The notes: generated from the sequence alone by a model not told the origin. DNA of 64,000 bases from Caprella mutica (GCA_947561585.1 CANNZV010001852.1:62001-126000), one strand, 5' to 3'. Positions 43,601 through 55,200 are shown, counted from the stretch's first letter. A program made the numbers and translations.

Positions 43601-46137
43601 CTACACCAATAGAATAAAAAATGAGCAGAATTCTCTTCAGACATTCCTAGCCTATGATATGCTTTTGAAATGTCAAATGTTAAAAGAGTCCGGTCAAATT
43701 TTGTCTGCATTAATGCGTCTGCAATTTTAGGAGTTTTATTAAATCCTGGGTGAATGCACTGATTTAATGACATAGCAGCGGTCTTTCTTTTTTCTGCTAA
43801 ATTAGCCATATAAACTATGCGTACTTTAGATGTAGCTCTGTCTTCTTTTACCACAGGAAAATGACTCAAGAAAGAAAAATCAGGATTATCTACTTTGAAT
43901 TGAACAAAGTTATCTATTTTCTCTATCATTCCCTGGGCAATCTGAGACTCAAATACCTCATTAATTCTACTCAAAATATCAGTGTTTCGAAATTTGTGAA
44001 CTACGTTTTCCATGACTTTTAGTGCTAAATGTTCATTTTTACTTAGACACTGTTTATTTCTAGTAATCCATGGAATAGCCATAATATGCATGCCTGAACT
44101 ATTTCTGCAAGAATTATCATAAATGAATTTATTCAAATCATGTTCAGTCATTAAATTCTCGTCAGTCTCATTAATATTACCAATAGATAGAAACCTATTA
44201 CATATCGAATCTAACTCATCATCGTCAGCTATCGTGAGCAGATTATCGTACGATATGGTATCATCTAATAAGTCACAATCTGTATAGTCCTCAATTAAAT
44301 CCTGTGCACTAACATTAATACTGGTTGTTTGCATGCTATCAACTAACTCTGTATAATTAGTTAACCAATCCCTAATAGACCCTACCAAGACTATTCCTAC
44401 ATTAGTTTTATAATAAGTGCTCGGTGAATTAGAGTCTCCTACAGTACCTATATCCATATGAGAAACTATATGCCAATCTCTGGCACCTAATAGGAAACCT
44501 AAACTAGATATTTCATCTATATTTGTATTCCATACAAATCTATCAAAAGCAAGCGTAATTCCCTCCTTATTCAAGCAATTTAACAATTTTCCTAAGGCAG
44601 GAGTTTTAAATGCTATATTTATTTTAGGAATACAAATGCACACTACTTCATAAACTTCATTACCTATTGTAAATGGAAATTTAACAGATTTCGTAACAAT
44701 TTTCTGAGAAGAATTTATACCCCTAATTTGCAGAGAAATATTCCCATTCACTACCGGTAAATCAAGCTGGTCGGCCAAATCAGTAGTAATGAAGCTATTC
44801 TGACTTCCCATGTCCATAATAGTATCAATAGTCACATTATTTTTGCCTGGGATATTAGGAACTACAGACAACAAAGGCAAAAGTGAATCAGTAATGTTTA
44901 ACTGCCCAGCCACAGCACTTAGGCTAACTGAAACAGAATCCCCATTCTTATGTACCGGTCTACGATCATAATGACCTAATCTATTGCTAGTACCACCAGT
45001 GCAAAGAAAACTCCAATGTTTGGATTTGCACTTGAAACATTTTCCCGAAGGTACAAAACTACAGTTTCTAAAATCATGACCACCTGTCAAACATTTAGTA
45101 CACAACTTTAACTCTACTAATTTGTCTAACTTATTCTGAACTGACAAGTATTTTGTACACTTAGAAATTGGATGGGAAATATCATTACAGAGTATACATT
45201 TGACTTTACTGAATGAGCCTTCTTGACTGGTGACTGCAACACTCACCTCTGATTTTATAGGTTTATTAGGTATATGAGATACATATCTATTACTGGCCTC
45301 TAAAAATTTATCACTTAATTCATTCAAAGTTGGATAGGCTTTATTAGTAATAGACACAATTAAATCTTGAAATTTTGATGGCAATCCACTCCATATAAAA
45401 TATAACAAGAATTCATTCAGTGTAATATCTAGATCTCTAACCGAATCTACCAGTTTCTTAAATTCAGCATAATAAAGAAATGGATCATCTACACCCCACA
45501 CAAAATTAAGGTCAATTATTTGCTTAATTACGGTAAATTTCTGAGGAGTTTCCTCGGCAAATGCCTTCATCAAAATTGCTTTAGCTTTATTATAAGTTTG
45601 ATTGACAACATTCAGTGACGATATCATTGCTTTCGCTCTACCTCCACACTGCTTTTCAAGCAAATTATAGCTCTCCAGCTCATTCAAATTATATTGTGAT
45701 ATCAGGTGTTCAAAAGATTCGAAAAATGCACGACATGTCATTTTATCTAATGTTGAATCAGCCCAAAACTTAGGTAGAGTTATCTCTGGTAATTTAATGC
45801 GATTTCGCACACCATTAGAGTTAGAATTGTCAAGATTAGTGGAGCACTGAGTATTAATTAGATTCATGCTCACCTTTATCTTCTTTAAGAACGCATCACA
45901 CTCATCCTCCTGAACTTCTATGTCCAGGATGTCAGCACTATCGGTGTTGCGCTGTTTTGCCAAAAGCTTCTCATCAAGAGGTTTTATCTTTTCTGCTAAC
46001 TCGAAAAGTGTGTCATGGTCGGCTTTTAGTTCTGCCTTAGACCTTTGCTCCATGGTGTCGGCGAGTTCTAACAGTAGCTTGTCTACACGTCGTCTATACG
46101 ACGCACGTTCTTTTTCGTCCTTAGACATATTAAACAA
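40684..46137 (-). CDS. BEL/Pao gag-pol polyprotein, intact (1817 aa)
   Basis: Starts MFNMSKDEKERASYRRR. Order: N-terminal coiled gag; gag core of the DUF1759 type (about 115-290); Cys/His knuckles CILCNDISHPISKC, CTKCLTGGHDFRNC and CFKCKSKHWSFLC (about 312-380); aspartic protease around IMDMGSQNSFI (about 440), where the usual D-S/T-G reads D-M-G; RT with VRIVYMANLAEKR, LTFDISKAYHRLGM and GSYVDNFSIG (YVDN instead of YVDD); RNase H with LISLSDASKDFIGAVIY and VLTDSNIALSW; integrase with an H2C2 finger (YHEKYNHCGKY...CYHC) and D, D, E motifs CFIDCFGPF, ISDEGSNFTSG and GGMIENSVSL; a DUF5641-type tail near 1700-1790. Product: capsid plus enzymes. No stop or frameshift over 5.45 kb. Confidence 0.95.
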   Translation of the reverse strand: MFNMSKDEKERASYRRRVDKLLLELADTMEQRSKAELKADHDTLFELAEKIKPLDEKLLAKQRNTDSADILDIEVQEDECDAFLKKIKVSMNLINTQCSTNLDNSNSNGVRNRIKLPEITLPKFWADSTLDKMTCRAFFESFEHLISQYNLNELESYNLLEKQCGGRAKAMISSLNVVNQTYNKAKAILMKAFAEETPQKFTVIKQIIDLNFVWGVDDPFLYYAEFKKLVDSVRDLDITLNEFLLYFIWSGLPSKFQDLIVSITNKAYPTLNELSDKFLEASNRYVSHIPNKPIKSEVSVAVTSQEGSFSKVKCILCNDISHPISKCTKYLSVQNKLDKLVELKLCTKCLTGGHDFRNCSFVPSGKCFKCKSKHWSFLCTGGTSNRLGHYDRRPVHKNGDSVSVSLSAVAGQLNITDSLLPLLSVVPNIPGKNNVTIDTIMDMGSQNSFITTDLADQLDLPVVNGNISLQIRGINSSQKIVTKSVKFPFTIGNEVYEVVCICIPKINIAFKTPALGKLLNCLNKEGITLAFDRFVWNTNIDEISSLGFLLGARDWHIVSHMDIGTVGDSNSPSTYYKTNVGIVLVGSIRDWLTNYTELVDSMQTTSINVSAQDLIEDYTDCDLLDDTISYDNLLTIADDDELDSICNRFLSIGNINETDENLMTEHDLNKFIYDNSCRNSSGMHIMAIPWITRNKQCLSKNEHLALKVMENVVHKFRNTDILSRINEVFESQIAQGMIEKIDNFVQFKVDNPDFSFLSHFPVVKEDRATSKVRIVYMANLAEKRKTAAMSLNQCIHPGFNKTPKIADALMQTKFDRTLLTFDISKAYHRLGMSEENSAHFLFYWCRNIADGDYTPVVYKCNRIVFGMNVSPYLLHCCLRKILINEEENDIQLRDLKDRIFRGSYVDNFSIGCNSLDELNYSYDSAVEIFNINGFPLQQFVCNNVNFQSDLDIRQDCETEKEVKLLGMKWDRVNDTISSTKFNLNLEANTKRQIMCTLKTAFDLQNSNIPILNRSKVFLQELQKDVKCKWDARLSQAKLHEWRLIAKQANEYEPPAIPRFIGTRESKYSLISLSDASKDFIGAVIYIKNETDNTLHYLISHNNVLDASMRARTMPVLELCALEYATAKVREIYCSLVANGRNVCNTYVLTDSNIALSWIAKHEIEQGKTQKRSVFINNRISKIVKYSNDCVLVKFSHIGTDVNTADLVTRFISPNKFNKSNFICGPDIFKCEQFEDSFDWLLIPNQHLNNDELPTFSVAAVGIENYTNEGETILDLGRFSSLAKAVRVLTKVKLFVYKLKRKINLACSERDVFDRDQNLRQVLRLDQRKCFPDIFRFLESKNKYKSKMPPLISQMNVVLSDDGILRVKSKFCNLKTTSSTKHPILLSKEGDFTRLVVLDYHEKYNHCGKYFLIHQLKATYFICKPFSAVKNILRHCYHCKRFNSRTVKTNANDYKSWNVEPGKRLFSTCFIDCFGPFNTIYGGVKTKVYGVVFKCVWSKTINVEVVISLSTEHFVLAFQNHIYAYGLPERVISDEGSNFTSGFSQFDRFFNSLEVKSYLDEYGIKSCTFEQYPPGSLNRGIGGMIENSVSLMKRLVQGSIRNSTIEFVKFCNVINQCVSFANKRPITGISSLRESNLDEIGLVLTPEILKFGYELPVFEVTNTCEPDSFSDFADEDGNKLITIKSRIREFYATEILYGLIDQATKSKGKFIPVTHQNIEIGDIVLINDDFVKPANYQLGKVLQVTVNSLQETTGVKLLKGNKSVVNRDISSVILFVKGRLENLSGSVLPVDSKMRVKAKRRAALKCAERNKRILDSQD

Positions 46138-46326
46138 TTATATAGGTCAAGACCTAATAGAAATATTAACCTGTCCACCTGAAATATTAGTTACAGAATT
46201 CCAAGGAAAATGGTTAGTATTCAAATTCAAACCACAATAATAAATCAATGGGGCAGATTGATTGGAAGCGATGAGGGGAGTCATGGAGGCACATTCAGGA
46301 GACAAATTAGGAAAAAAAAAGACTAA

Positions 46327-46340
46327 AGTTCGAAGGACCA
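46327..46340 (-). other. BEL primer-binding site
   Basis: On the minus strand TGGTCCTTCGAACTTTAG directly follows the 5' LTR. The TGG start and TTCGAAC suit the 3' end of a tRNA (CCA end, T-arm). I do not name the tRNA. Confidence 0.7.
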
Positions 46341-47498
46341 AGCGAAGAAAGTGAATATAGTGAATTTTAAATGTAAAGTTTATAAATAAATTTAAGACAA
46401 ATCATCCTTCATATTTATTCATATAAGCACTCTACAGTTAATTTAGATAAGTTAGGTTTAAGAGGTTTTTAACTGGATCACAAAAGACAAGGGCTATTGA
46501 GCAGTTTAGCAAAACAGGTACAAAGGACTTCATAAAGAGCAATATGTCCCATAAATGCGCCGCCACAACTTCCGATCTCTCATGTTGGTGGGATTCACAG
46601 ACACTCCACCTCCAACCTCCACTCTTCACTGTCCCAACAGATCTAAAATGAGATGAATTGATGAGTGTTAAGTCAGGAATAAATCACTGGTTCGATAGTT
46701 CCACCCAACCAATCATGTACAAATTATTTAATCATTCAAAACGAATCAATGAGAATTACTATCATTGATCATTTTTTATATCAGCAGTAAGTAACTTTTC
46801 AAAGTGAAAGTAATTTTTAATCAAGTAATTTTTAATCAAGTAATTTTTAATCAAGTAATTTTTAATCAAGTAATTTTTAATCAAGTAATTTTTAATAGAG
46901 TAATTTTTAATCAATGTTCTTTTAAACCTATTGCATATGAAAGGGTTGCTAGATTTTAACCGATTGTCCATACGGCTCACCTTAAAACAAACTCCTTTGT
47001 CGCAGCTTCCATCCTGATCTCCAGACTCCCTCCATCGCCTCCCCAACCCCTCTTCTTTTCTCACTCCATTCCAATGTTAAAACCAGCCATTAACATTCTA
47101 AAACCAGCCATTAACATCAGGTGCATGGTAGCGACCTTAGAAGTGATACGATGAAAAGAGCAAGTTTAGTAGCGGTTCCTCATAATTCGTTAATGGTCGG
47201 TGATATGGCAGTAAACGAAGATATCGCTTTTCACCCTACTTTCCAATTAGTAAAAGTGAGCCTTGTAACTGTGTGTACTGCTGGTGAGGTCTAGTGCAGG
47301 ACTGCCTGTTGAAATAAACTCAGGTGCGACATATTAATTTTTGCTGGAGGACCAAATCAGGTGATACCATATGAACTGGTCGTCCAGCAACACTTTCAAA
47401 TTAATTTAAATAGTATTGATTTAATTTAAAAAGTCTATTGATAAATAAATGCATATAATAAAGTGGAAAAACAAAACCAGTGTTTATTTTTTTTCAAT
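46341..47498 (-). repeat. BEL 5' LTR
   Basis: 1158 bp, 30 bp longer than the 3' LTR because of two extra 15-bp units (46810-46915). I found otherwise only single-base differences near 46758 and 47007. Confidence 0.95.
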
Positions 47499-47503
47499 GG
47501 GCT

Positions 47504-49650
47504 TACATTTACTATGCTGCTATTATTGAAAAATGAAAACTTTAAGAGAAGTTCAGACTTACGTTTACTTTGCCGTCATTAGAACAATAATGATTTGAAA
47601 TTTTGAAGAAATGCATATCACGTTCTAGAGAACTGAGATCAAATTAGTTTGGCTAGTGAACATGAAGAAATTATGAAAATTATCAAGATAAAATGAATAA
47701 CTTGAAAAACTGGCTATAATATGAGATGAATTAAATTTCCTATATAAATAGGTATGGCGTAGGATGCCACAACTTGGTTAAATTTTTAATATTTACCAAT
47801 AATTGGAATTAGAATATAATTTTGGAATCCTAGATACCCCATTAAAGTATTTAAGCAGAATTTTTTTTTCATTATTTTACTACTTGTTCTTCACCACTTC
47901 AAAATGGATCACATTTTTTCATCAGTTCTTTCAATTAATAAAATATGCGAAATTAATGTATAATCATTAGTATTATAATGTTCTACATTTATAAAATACT
48001 AAAGCAAATATTTAATAAAACTAAAATGAAGTTTTCTTGTCTGTTTACTTTACTAGAATAATTTCTGGTCTGTCATTTTTACCAGCTTCATTTCTGGTTC
48101 ATTAACTTTAAATGGTCCATTATGACAAAGTAAAATAGTATGGCTCATAAATTCTCCATTTGTCTCTCCAGCTCTCCAAAAATCACAAAATTTCTCTCTA
48201 AAATGATCAAATAATATTGTAGCATAGGAAAAAATCAGATATTTCTTGCCATTTGAAATTTAAAGGCTCAAAATAACTAAATAAATAAAATAAAATAAAT
48301 GGCATGTTTGGACATGCTTTATTACCTGGCCATTATCTTTACTCGCTCTGATAAAACATACTCTCATTTTAATTAAGGTATCGATAATATTATAGATACT
48401 TATCCATATATTATATAGTAATATGACACATAAGTTATTCATTCACATTAATAAATATCTAGTCAAAAACTACAATTCATTTATTATCTAATTTGGAAAA
48501 TAAGGTTACCATGACACATTTTGATTGAATACTTTTAAAGAGACTTTCTTAAGGAACATCCATCATGAAGTTTTTAATCCTGGAAAATACATGATAGCTT
48601 ATGTATTAGCCAATATGTTTGATTGGAAAGATGAGATTAGTTTGTCGCCAAGATATATATTACATGAAAAATGTCCAAAAACCTAAAGATCTTTGACGAC
48701 ATGTCCGCATTTCTCAGACTAGTCGACGACTTGTTGGTGGAATTTTCTCATTTTGAAAATAGCATTTTAGCAAATTCACTGAACTTATAGATATTTATTT
48801 ATATTTTACCAATTATTTTCGGTGGCTAAATTAGGATAATGTTGGTGAATCAGCCAAGTTTTTGGAAATATATTGGTGGATTTTTCAGCTTTTTGAAAAA
48901 GTCAGTCGATTTTGTGCGCCAAATTCAGAATGGGTTATTGCAGTCTGATCTATTAAAAACTATTTAAAATACCCAAATAAATATTTCTCTCCATTTAGCA
49001 TTTACCAGTCTGCAGAATATGAGAGATATTTGGGTTATTCTCAATCTCAGCAAAAAAAAAATTGAATTGATTCCTATATTCCAATTAATTTAGCAGTGAA
49101 CACTTTTAAATAAATCCATATATTTATATTAATTTTACTGTTAACAAAAAGAGAGATTTTGAGTCTTTCACAGAATAGTGGTGCAAAATATTTATTAATT
49201 AATTTATATTAAATGTGTATCATAGATAACAAATTAATGAAATGAAAATTAAGTCATCAAAATTTTTTGAGCTCAGTAATACACTTCATTATAGCAAGGA
49301 ATTGGGGGTGGCATATCCTCAATTACACATATCAGTATTGAAGTAATGAATCGAAAATATCACAGAAACTGTAAATGTTCGCTCCCCCGAGCCTCCCTGC
49401 CAGGTCATTAAGGGCAATAAATAATTGCTTTATAACCTTCTAATAGTGTGTGCAGAATATCAGAGCTCTCATGTTACTCTAACCCCCTGGGGAGAGGGAG
49501 AAAGGGAAGGAGTGATGCGGGGGTTAGGGAGTCAATATGTACTCTAAAAACGATCTCTCAGCCAATTATAATTTGTAATAATTAATTATCTCGCTATATC
49601 TGGTATCTAACGTGCCACTAATGAGACACACTAAGATAGGCAAAGGAATA
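47504..49650. other. Non-coding interval
   Basis: No gene seen. 48060-48250 shares short repeats with 38800-39230. 48740-48930 contains a degraded reverse piece of the CCAGT MITE (TTTTTCAGCTTTTTGAAAAAG). A CTGCCAGGTCATTAA stretch near 49398 recurs near 54366. Confidence 0.45.
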
Positions 49651-49714
49651 TGCCTCAGTTACCTGCAACCCTTCGTACGGGCAGGATGCAGCGTGTCAGA
49701 TTATCAAACTTTGA

Positions 49715-50345
49715 GTGGGATTTTTTAGTAGTTCAAAAATCTACAAATCTTGTAATTCAAAAGCCTAAGGCGTTTACAATTTTAAAGCTAGAGCATTGCG
49801 TTTTTTGCATTCGATTTATTAAGAAATTACCTACAACATCACAGTATACTATTTTTGATTTTCCAATTTGATGTCAAAAAAAAAAAAAATCACGAAAAAG
49901 TTGAAATTTCAAAAACCAATTCGTAAATCGTATACCGTGATGTTGTAGGTAATTTCATAATAAATCGAATGCTAAAACCGCGATGCTCTAGCTTCTAAAT
50001 TGTAAACACCTTAGGCTTTTTGGGCAATTGTCAAAATTCATTCGAAAATCGAAAATTCGTTTTCTATGGGTCTAATTGAAAAAATCACACAAACCAAAAT
50101 GATTAGAAATTCAATTTTATATATATACAGTATTAAGTTTCAGAACCATAACTTCATTAATAAAAATGTTTTCAACATCCGGGGACCATGGTTTTTGAAA
50201 ACTTTTTTATTAATGAAGCTACGGTTCTGAAACCTGGTTCACATATGTGTATGTAAAATTGAATTCTCTTTCGATTTTGTTCATGGCATTTTTTCGATTT
50301 GACCCATAGAAAACGAGTTATTCGAATTTTGACCCTTTTTTGTAA
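49715..50345. repeat. Two adjacent long foldback repeats
   Basis: Hairpin 1: 49755-49850 (AAGCCTAAGGCGTTTACAA onward) pairs with 49925-50025 (ending GTAAACACCTTAGGC). Hairpin 2: about 50040-50165 (TTTTCTATGGGTCTAATTG, then TCAGAACCATAACTTCATTAA) pairs with about 50195-50342 (TTAATGAAGCTACGGTTCTGA, then TGACCCATAGAAAA). Arms are roughly 85-90% complementary. They are probably non-autonomous transposons with long inverted repeats. Confidence 0.75.
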
Positions 50346-52237
50346 GGCCTAAGGATCCATTTATTATGTGTTTGTATTATTTTTGTTTCTTTCTTTTCTT
50401 TCCCAGGGTTATTGTTCCTCACACCCTCTACTCTTAAGTCTAATTCTTATGCTTAACTGAAAGTCATAAACTAAACCCTGCTTACCTTGTCTGCATCCTC
50501 TGTATCCCTTGTCTTCATGTCCTGTCCTAACCTAAAACATAGAATAACCTAAACTTAAGACCATTTCATTAACCCTAATTATAAATCACACTAATTTCAA
50601 ATAGAAGACAATATTGAGAAGGACCAAAAACGCGATTATTGATTCCCGCCTATAATAATGTGATGGTAAGTTTTTGCTTACATGTCTGGACTTTTTCTAT
50701 GTATCACTATATTTCCAATAATTTTTGAAGGGGAAATTAGAAATATGTTGGAGGATTAGTCAAAGTTAGTGGTGATGTTTGCAGATATTTTCAAGATTTT
50801 TGAAAAATTCAGATAAGTTTCATCCAAATACAGACTGGGTTACAGGCAAACATCATAACATGTCTGTTAGTATCCAAGCTTGTTCTCTTGGGTGGAATTT
50901 GATGCTGAAGAAAGTGTGTGTCACCTGAGTTCAGCTGATCCCTCGTCTCTTTCGATTTATTAAGGATCGAGGAGGATATATCAAATAACTCTTGTATTTT
51001 ATTAAATAGCTAATAGGCATTTCTTTTTCATTTGACTCTAAAAATTTTTTTTATTGAATTTCCTTTAACTGAAAAACATTGAACTTTACTTGTCCACAAA
51101 CCACACTTGGCTGGGAACGGTGAGCCACAGTAGGTTAATAACATTATCCCAACATAGATGTATAATCTTATAAGTAGTAATACAAATATAGGCATAATTT
51201 CAGGCTGTATTTGGTACACAAAAACCCACTAACTTTTTCAAAAAGCTGAAAATACATGAACATATTCTCAATAATTTGGGCTTTTTTGCTGATCCACCAT
51301 TATTTTCTCAATTTAGCCACCACAAATTAATGGTAAAATTGGAGTAAATAGCTCAACATTTACCGACTTTGCTAGAATTATTATAAATAAATAATAGTAC
51401 CTATTAGTGTAAGTAATAGTACCTATTAGTAAGTAATAGTACTTATTGGTAAAGAAAAGTTAATAGTAGTAATTTCAATATTGGAAATTATTAATATTAG
51501 TAAATTCATAATTTGTGAAACTCTACTTCAATTCAATTTTTCAAAATTATGATTTTTTTCATAATTTTTTTTTTGTCTAATTCATCTGCTTGAGCTCAAA
51601 TGTATCCCTAGTCCCTATCAATAGTAGTAAATATTAACTTTCCAACATATAGCAAAATAGTCAATCTACATTTTTTGTTCTAATAATATTTTTGTCAGGT
51701 GGGGCCTTTTAGGGTAGCTAAAGGTCAAGGCCAAAGAGGGTAAGTGCCCTTTTTCATTCAAAAAATTAAAATAAGTAAATTTTGTACTCCTAGAAAGATT
51801 GCCTAGCTTATTCTGAACAAAAAACATGCTAAACTTTTTGTTCTAGGTCTAATAATAAGAAAGTTATGACCTTTCAAAAAATGGTAATGTCAAGGCATTT
51901 TGCCCATTTTTTTCAAAAGTTCACAAGGTCATAACTTTTGACCTATAAGAGCTAAAGAGCCGAGATTCTCAAAAATAGATTTTTGGGTACAAGAACCCTT
52001 TGTACCAACTTTAATGCAAATCTGAGGGGTGGTGGTGTTAACTCTTGGTCCACTTGTCCTGGAATGCCCCAGGGGGAAAAATTCCACTGACAAGTCAGTG
52101 GAGTTTACCATGAAATACAGTCTGATGATAGAGTAAATAAATATAGATACTTATCTAAACATCTTTTCTTCTTTTTTAGATTGAGATATTTGCTTTAAAT
52201 TATTGTCCAAATAAAAAGTATTAATTTTCTGTTATAG
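50346..52237. other. Non-coding interval upstream of LEO1 coding exons
   Basis: It contains degraded CCAGT MITE pieces (50735-50838; 51205-51375; 52080-52125) and AT-rich sequence. The LEO1 5' untranslated exon and promoter should lie in this interval or further left, but I cannot locate them. TTTTCTGTTATAG at 52225-52237 is a good splice acceptor just before the first ATG. Confidence 0.45.
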
Positions 52238-52238
52238 T

Positions 52239-55200
52239 ATGCCTAAAAATACCCATGATATAGAAATGGATGACAGCAGTGACTCAGGTGAGTTTAAATA
52301 GACCATTTTCCAGATAGCTAACTAAATGATATCAAGCAATATTTTAATTTTCTGTGTAACTCTACTAGCTACTCATTTCTTCAGATCTATATTTAGATGT
52401 AGGTAATCAGGTAGTTCACGCAATGGTATTTACCATTTTTGTTATTTTGACAAGTTTACAACTGATTTGCTTATTGCTACAAAGTAAATACACTGTAATA
52501 ATATTATTAACAGTGTAACAATTATTTTTCTCTTGTTTCCAGGGAGTCGAGAGGGATCTCCTATTCAATCTCCTCGATCACTTAAAAGTGGAAGTAATTC
52601 TCCAGTAGGCAGTCAACACAGTGCCAGTCCTAGTGTTAACAGAAGTGGCAGCCAATCACCTGCTGGGAGTCAGAGAAGTGGAAGTCGTTCACCTGCTGGG
52701 AGTCAGAGAAGTGGAAGTCGTTCACCTGCTGTGAGTCACAGAAGTGGCAGTCGTTCACCTACTGGGAGTCAGAGAAGTGGAAGCCGTTCACCTGCTGGGA
52801 GTCAGAGAAGTGGCAGTCGTTCACCTGCTGGGAGTCACAGAAGTGGCAGTCGTTCACCTGCTGGGAGTCACAGAAGTGGCAGTCGCTCACCAGCTGGGAG
52901 TCACAGAAGTGGCAGTCGCTCACCAGCTGGGAGTCACAAAAGTGGCAGCCGTTCTCCTACTGGGAGTCACAGAAGTGGAAGCCATTCACCTGCTGTGAGT
53001 CACAGAAGTGGAAGCCGTTCACCTGCTGTGAGTCACAGAAGTGGCAGTCGTTCACCTGCTGGGAGTCACAGAAGTGGCAGTCGTTCACCTGCTGGGAGTC
53101 ACAGAAGTGGCAGTCATTCACCTGCTGGGAGTCACAAAAGTGGCAGTCGTTCACCTGCTGGGAGTCGCAGAAGTGGCAGTCGTTCTCCTGCTGGAAGTCG
53201 CAAAAGTGGGAGTCATTCGCCTACTGGGAGTCGCAAAAGTGGGAGTCTTTCGCCTGCTGGAAGTCGCAAAAGTGGCAGCCGTTCACCTGTTGGAAGTACT
53301 AAAAATACAAGAGATTCTGCATCTCGTGATAGTGACAGCAACAGTCAAAGAAATCTATTGGTTGATGGTGAGTTTGGAAGGTTTGTTATAAAAATAGTTG
53401 TTATCTGCTATATCTGACTTGTTCTGAATCAAATAGGGAATGAAAAATTATTATGTTGCCTAAGGACTTCAAGCTGTGATGCTTGAATATTTAACAGATT
53501 TGAGTGAATGATGCTTCTTGAATCTGCTCATATTTTTGCTTATCACCAATTTCTGAAGGTGCTAAATATGGCACCTTACTGATTGTGAATGATATATAAC
53601 AAGATATTATATATAGTGCTTAATCCTATATTACCTATCCACCTTAGAGAGATGAGCTAGTAAATTAATTTTGGTTTTATTAGTTAAAGGTAGATAACTC
53701 TTGTAATCTTGTTGAATATTATGTGGTCGTAAGCTAATACTCCTATTTACTTTCTGTGAGAATATTTTGTAACCTACATTAACACGTTCACTGCGTATCG
53801 GGCCATATATGGGATTACGCTGTTGCTTATCGGGACACCCGTGTGCTGAATGCAAATTTTTATTGTGTTTTTAAAAATGCTAATAATTACTAATATAATA
53901 ATTATTCTTCAACCTATGGATTATTAATATAACAGAGGAATGCCAGCTATATCCAGATACGCAGTGAACGTGTTGAGGAAATAATAATAAATGAGTTCTT
54001 TATATTCTAGTCTACCATGGAAATATCTTTCAGCAGTTTTCTTCTCTATGTTTTCCTAAAGAAAACCTCTTCTTTCTTAACGGGAAGACCTGTTTCTGAA
54101 CCGTCTTTTTATTTACAGTTCATGTAGCTGAAATTTTAATTTATGTAAAATTTAATTTTAAGAAACTTTTGTTTTTCTAATTTGCAATTCTGTTGAAAAT
54201 TGTAGGAGTTTTTGTAAGGTTACTAGCACTATAATATAGCTTCAAAATATTGTTTCTTGTCTTGAATGTTTTTATGATATTGGTGGTAAAGTTTCTAAGT
54301 TCATTGATTGGCTTTGGAGGTTGACCAATAAATATATTGGGGGCCGGTCGCCCTCGAACATCACTGCCAGGTCATTAAATAATCATGAAGTATGCAGTGC
54401 AACAAACTACATTACAGTAATTTATATTAGTAGTCAAAAAGTTCATATTATTTGAAAAGTAATTCAACTAAAACTATATGCCAGAAGAAGGAGCCAACAG
54501 GAGGGCGGAGCACTAACGCTTTAGTGCTCTGCCCCCTCCTCCTATTCAAGAGACTAAAATAGAAGCAGGAAGTCAATATCAGTAAAAACATATATTCCTG
54601 CAACACATTATCAATAGAAGTGTATACGGTTGACACAGTATCTCAAAAACCTTATGTGCTGCTAACTATATATTTTTTTTTAATTTTGCATTCTATTTAT
54701 AACTGCGTTTTTTAATAACACAATTTTTCAAATTTATTTTATTAGCTAGTACTACTTTTCAGAATTTAAAATTACAAAAAAAAGTAAAAAAAAAATTAAA
54801 AAGTTGCCCAAATATTGTTTTTGGATAATTTCCAATTATCTGATATCCAAAATATAAGTTTATTTATAATGAAAATTGTGATAGTTTTTGAAAATAATTA
54901 TTCTTACAAAATTTTCATTTTATCAAAATAACATAATGTCACGAACTAAAGTTTCATAGAATTCAATTTAAAATACCTATATAAAAATTTCAGTTACATT
55001 GAACTGTAAGTAAAAAAGGCTGTTCATAAATAGTAAGTAAACTTTACTTATTGAGGATGTTGAAGTGGAGAATTTTATTAGCTACTATTCCTACTGAAAT
55101 AAGTTTCTATTTTTCTGACAGAAGGAGAAGAGTCTGATGCTAATGAAAAATCACCTAAAAGGTAAAGAAATAGAATATTGTGAATGTTGCTACAATTTCA

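Larger units (their letters stand above)
39387..47498 (-). mobile_element. BEL/Pao LTR retrotransposon, structurally complete
   Basis: 8112 bp with 5-bp TSD GGGCT at 39382-39386 and 47499-47503. Two nearly identical LTRs, a tRNA-type primer-binding site, a G-rich tract before the 3' LTR, and one uninterrupted polyprotein. In the minus-strand sense the LTRs run ATTGAAAA...TTTCTTCGCT, so they lack the usual TG...CA ends. The LTRs differ by about two substitutions plus two extra copies of a 15-bp unit, which indicates recent insertion. It may still be competent. Confidence 0.96.

Noticed and set aside
52744..53391. Alternative-frame repetitive ORFs over LEO1 exon 2, both strands
   Set aside because: They are shadows of the 33-bp coding repeat. 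The [11 protein letters not shown] frame is the one joined by proper splice sites to LEO1 exons.
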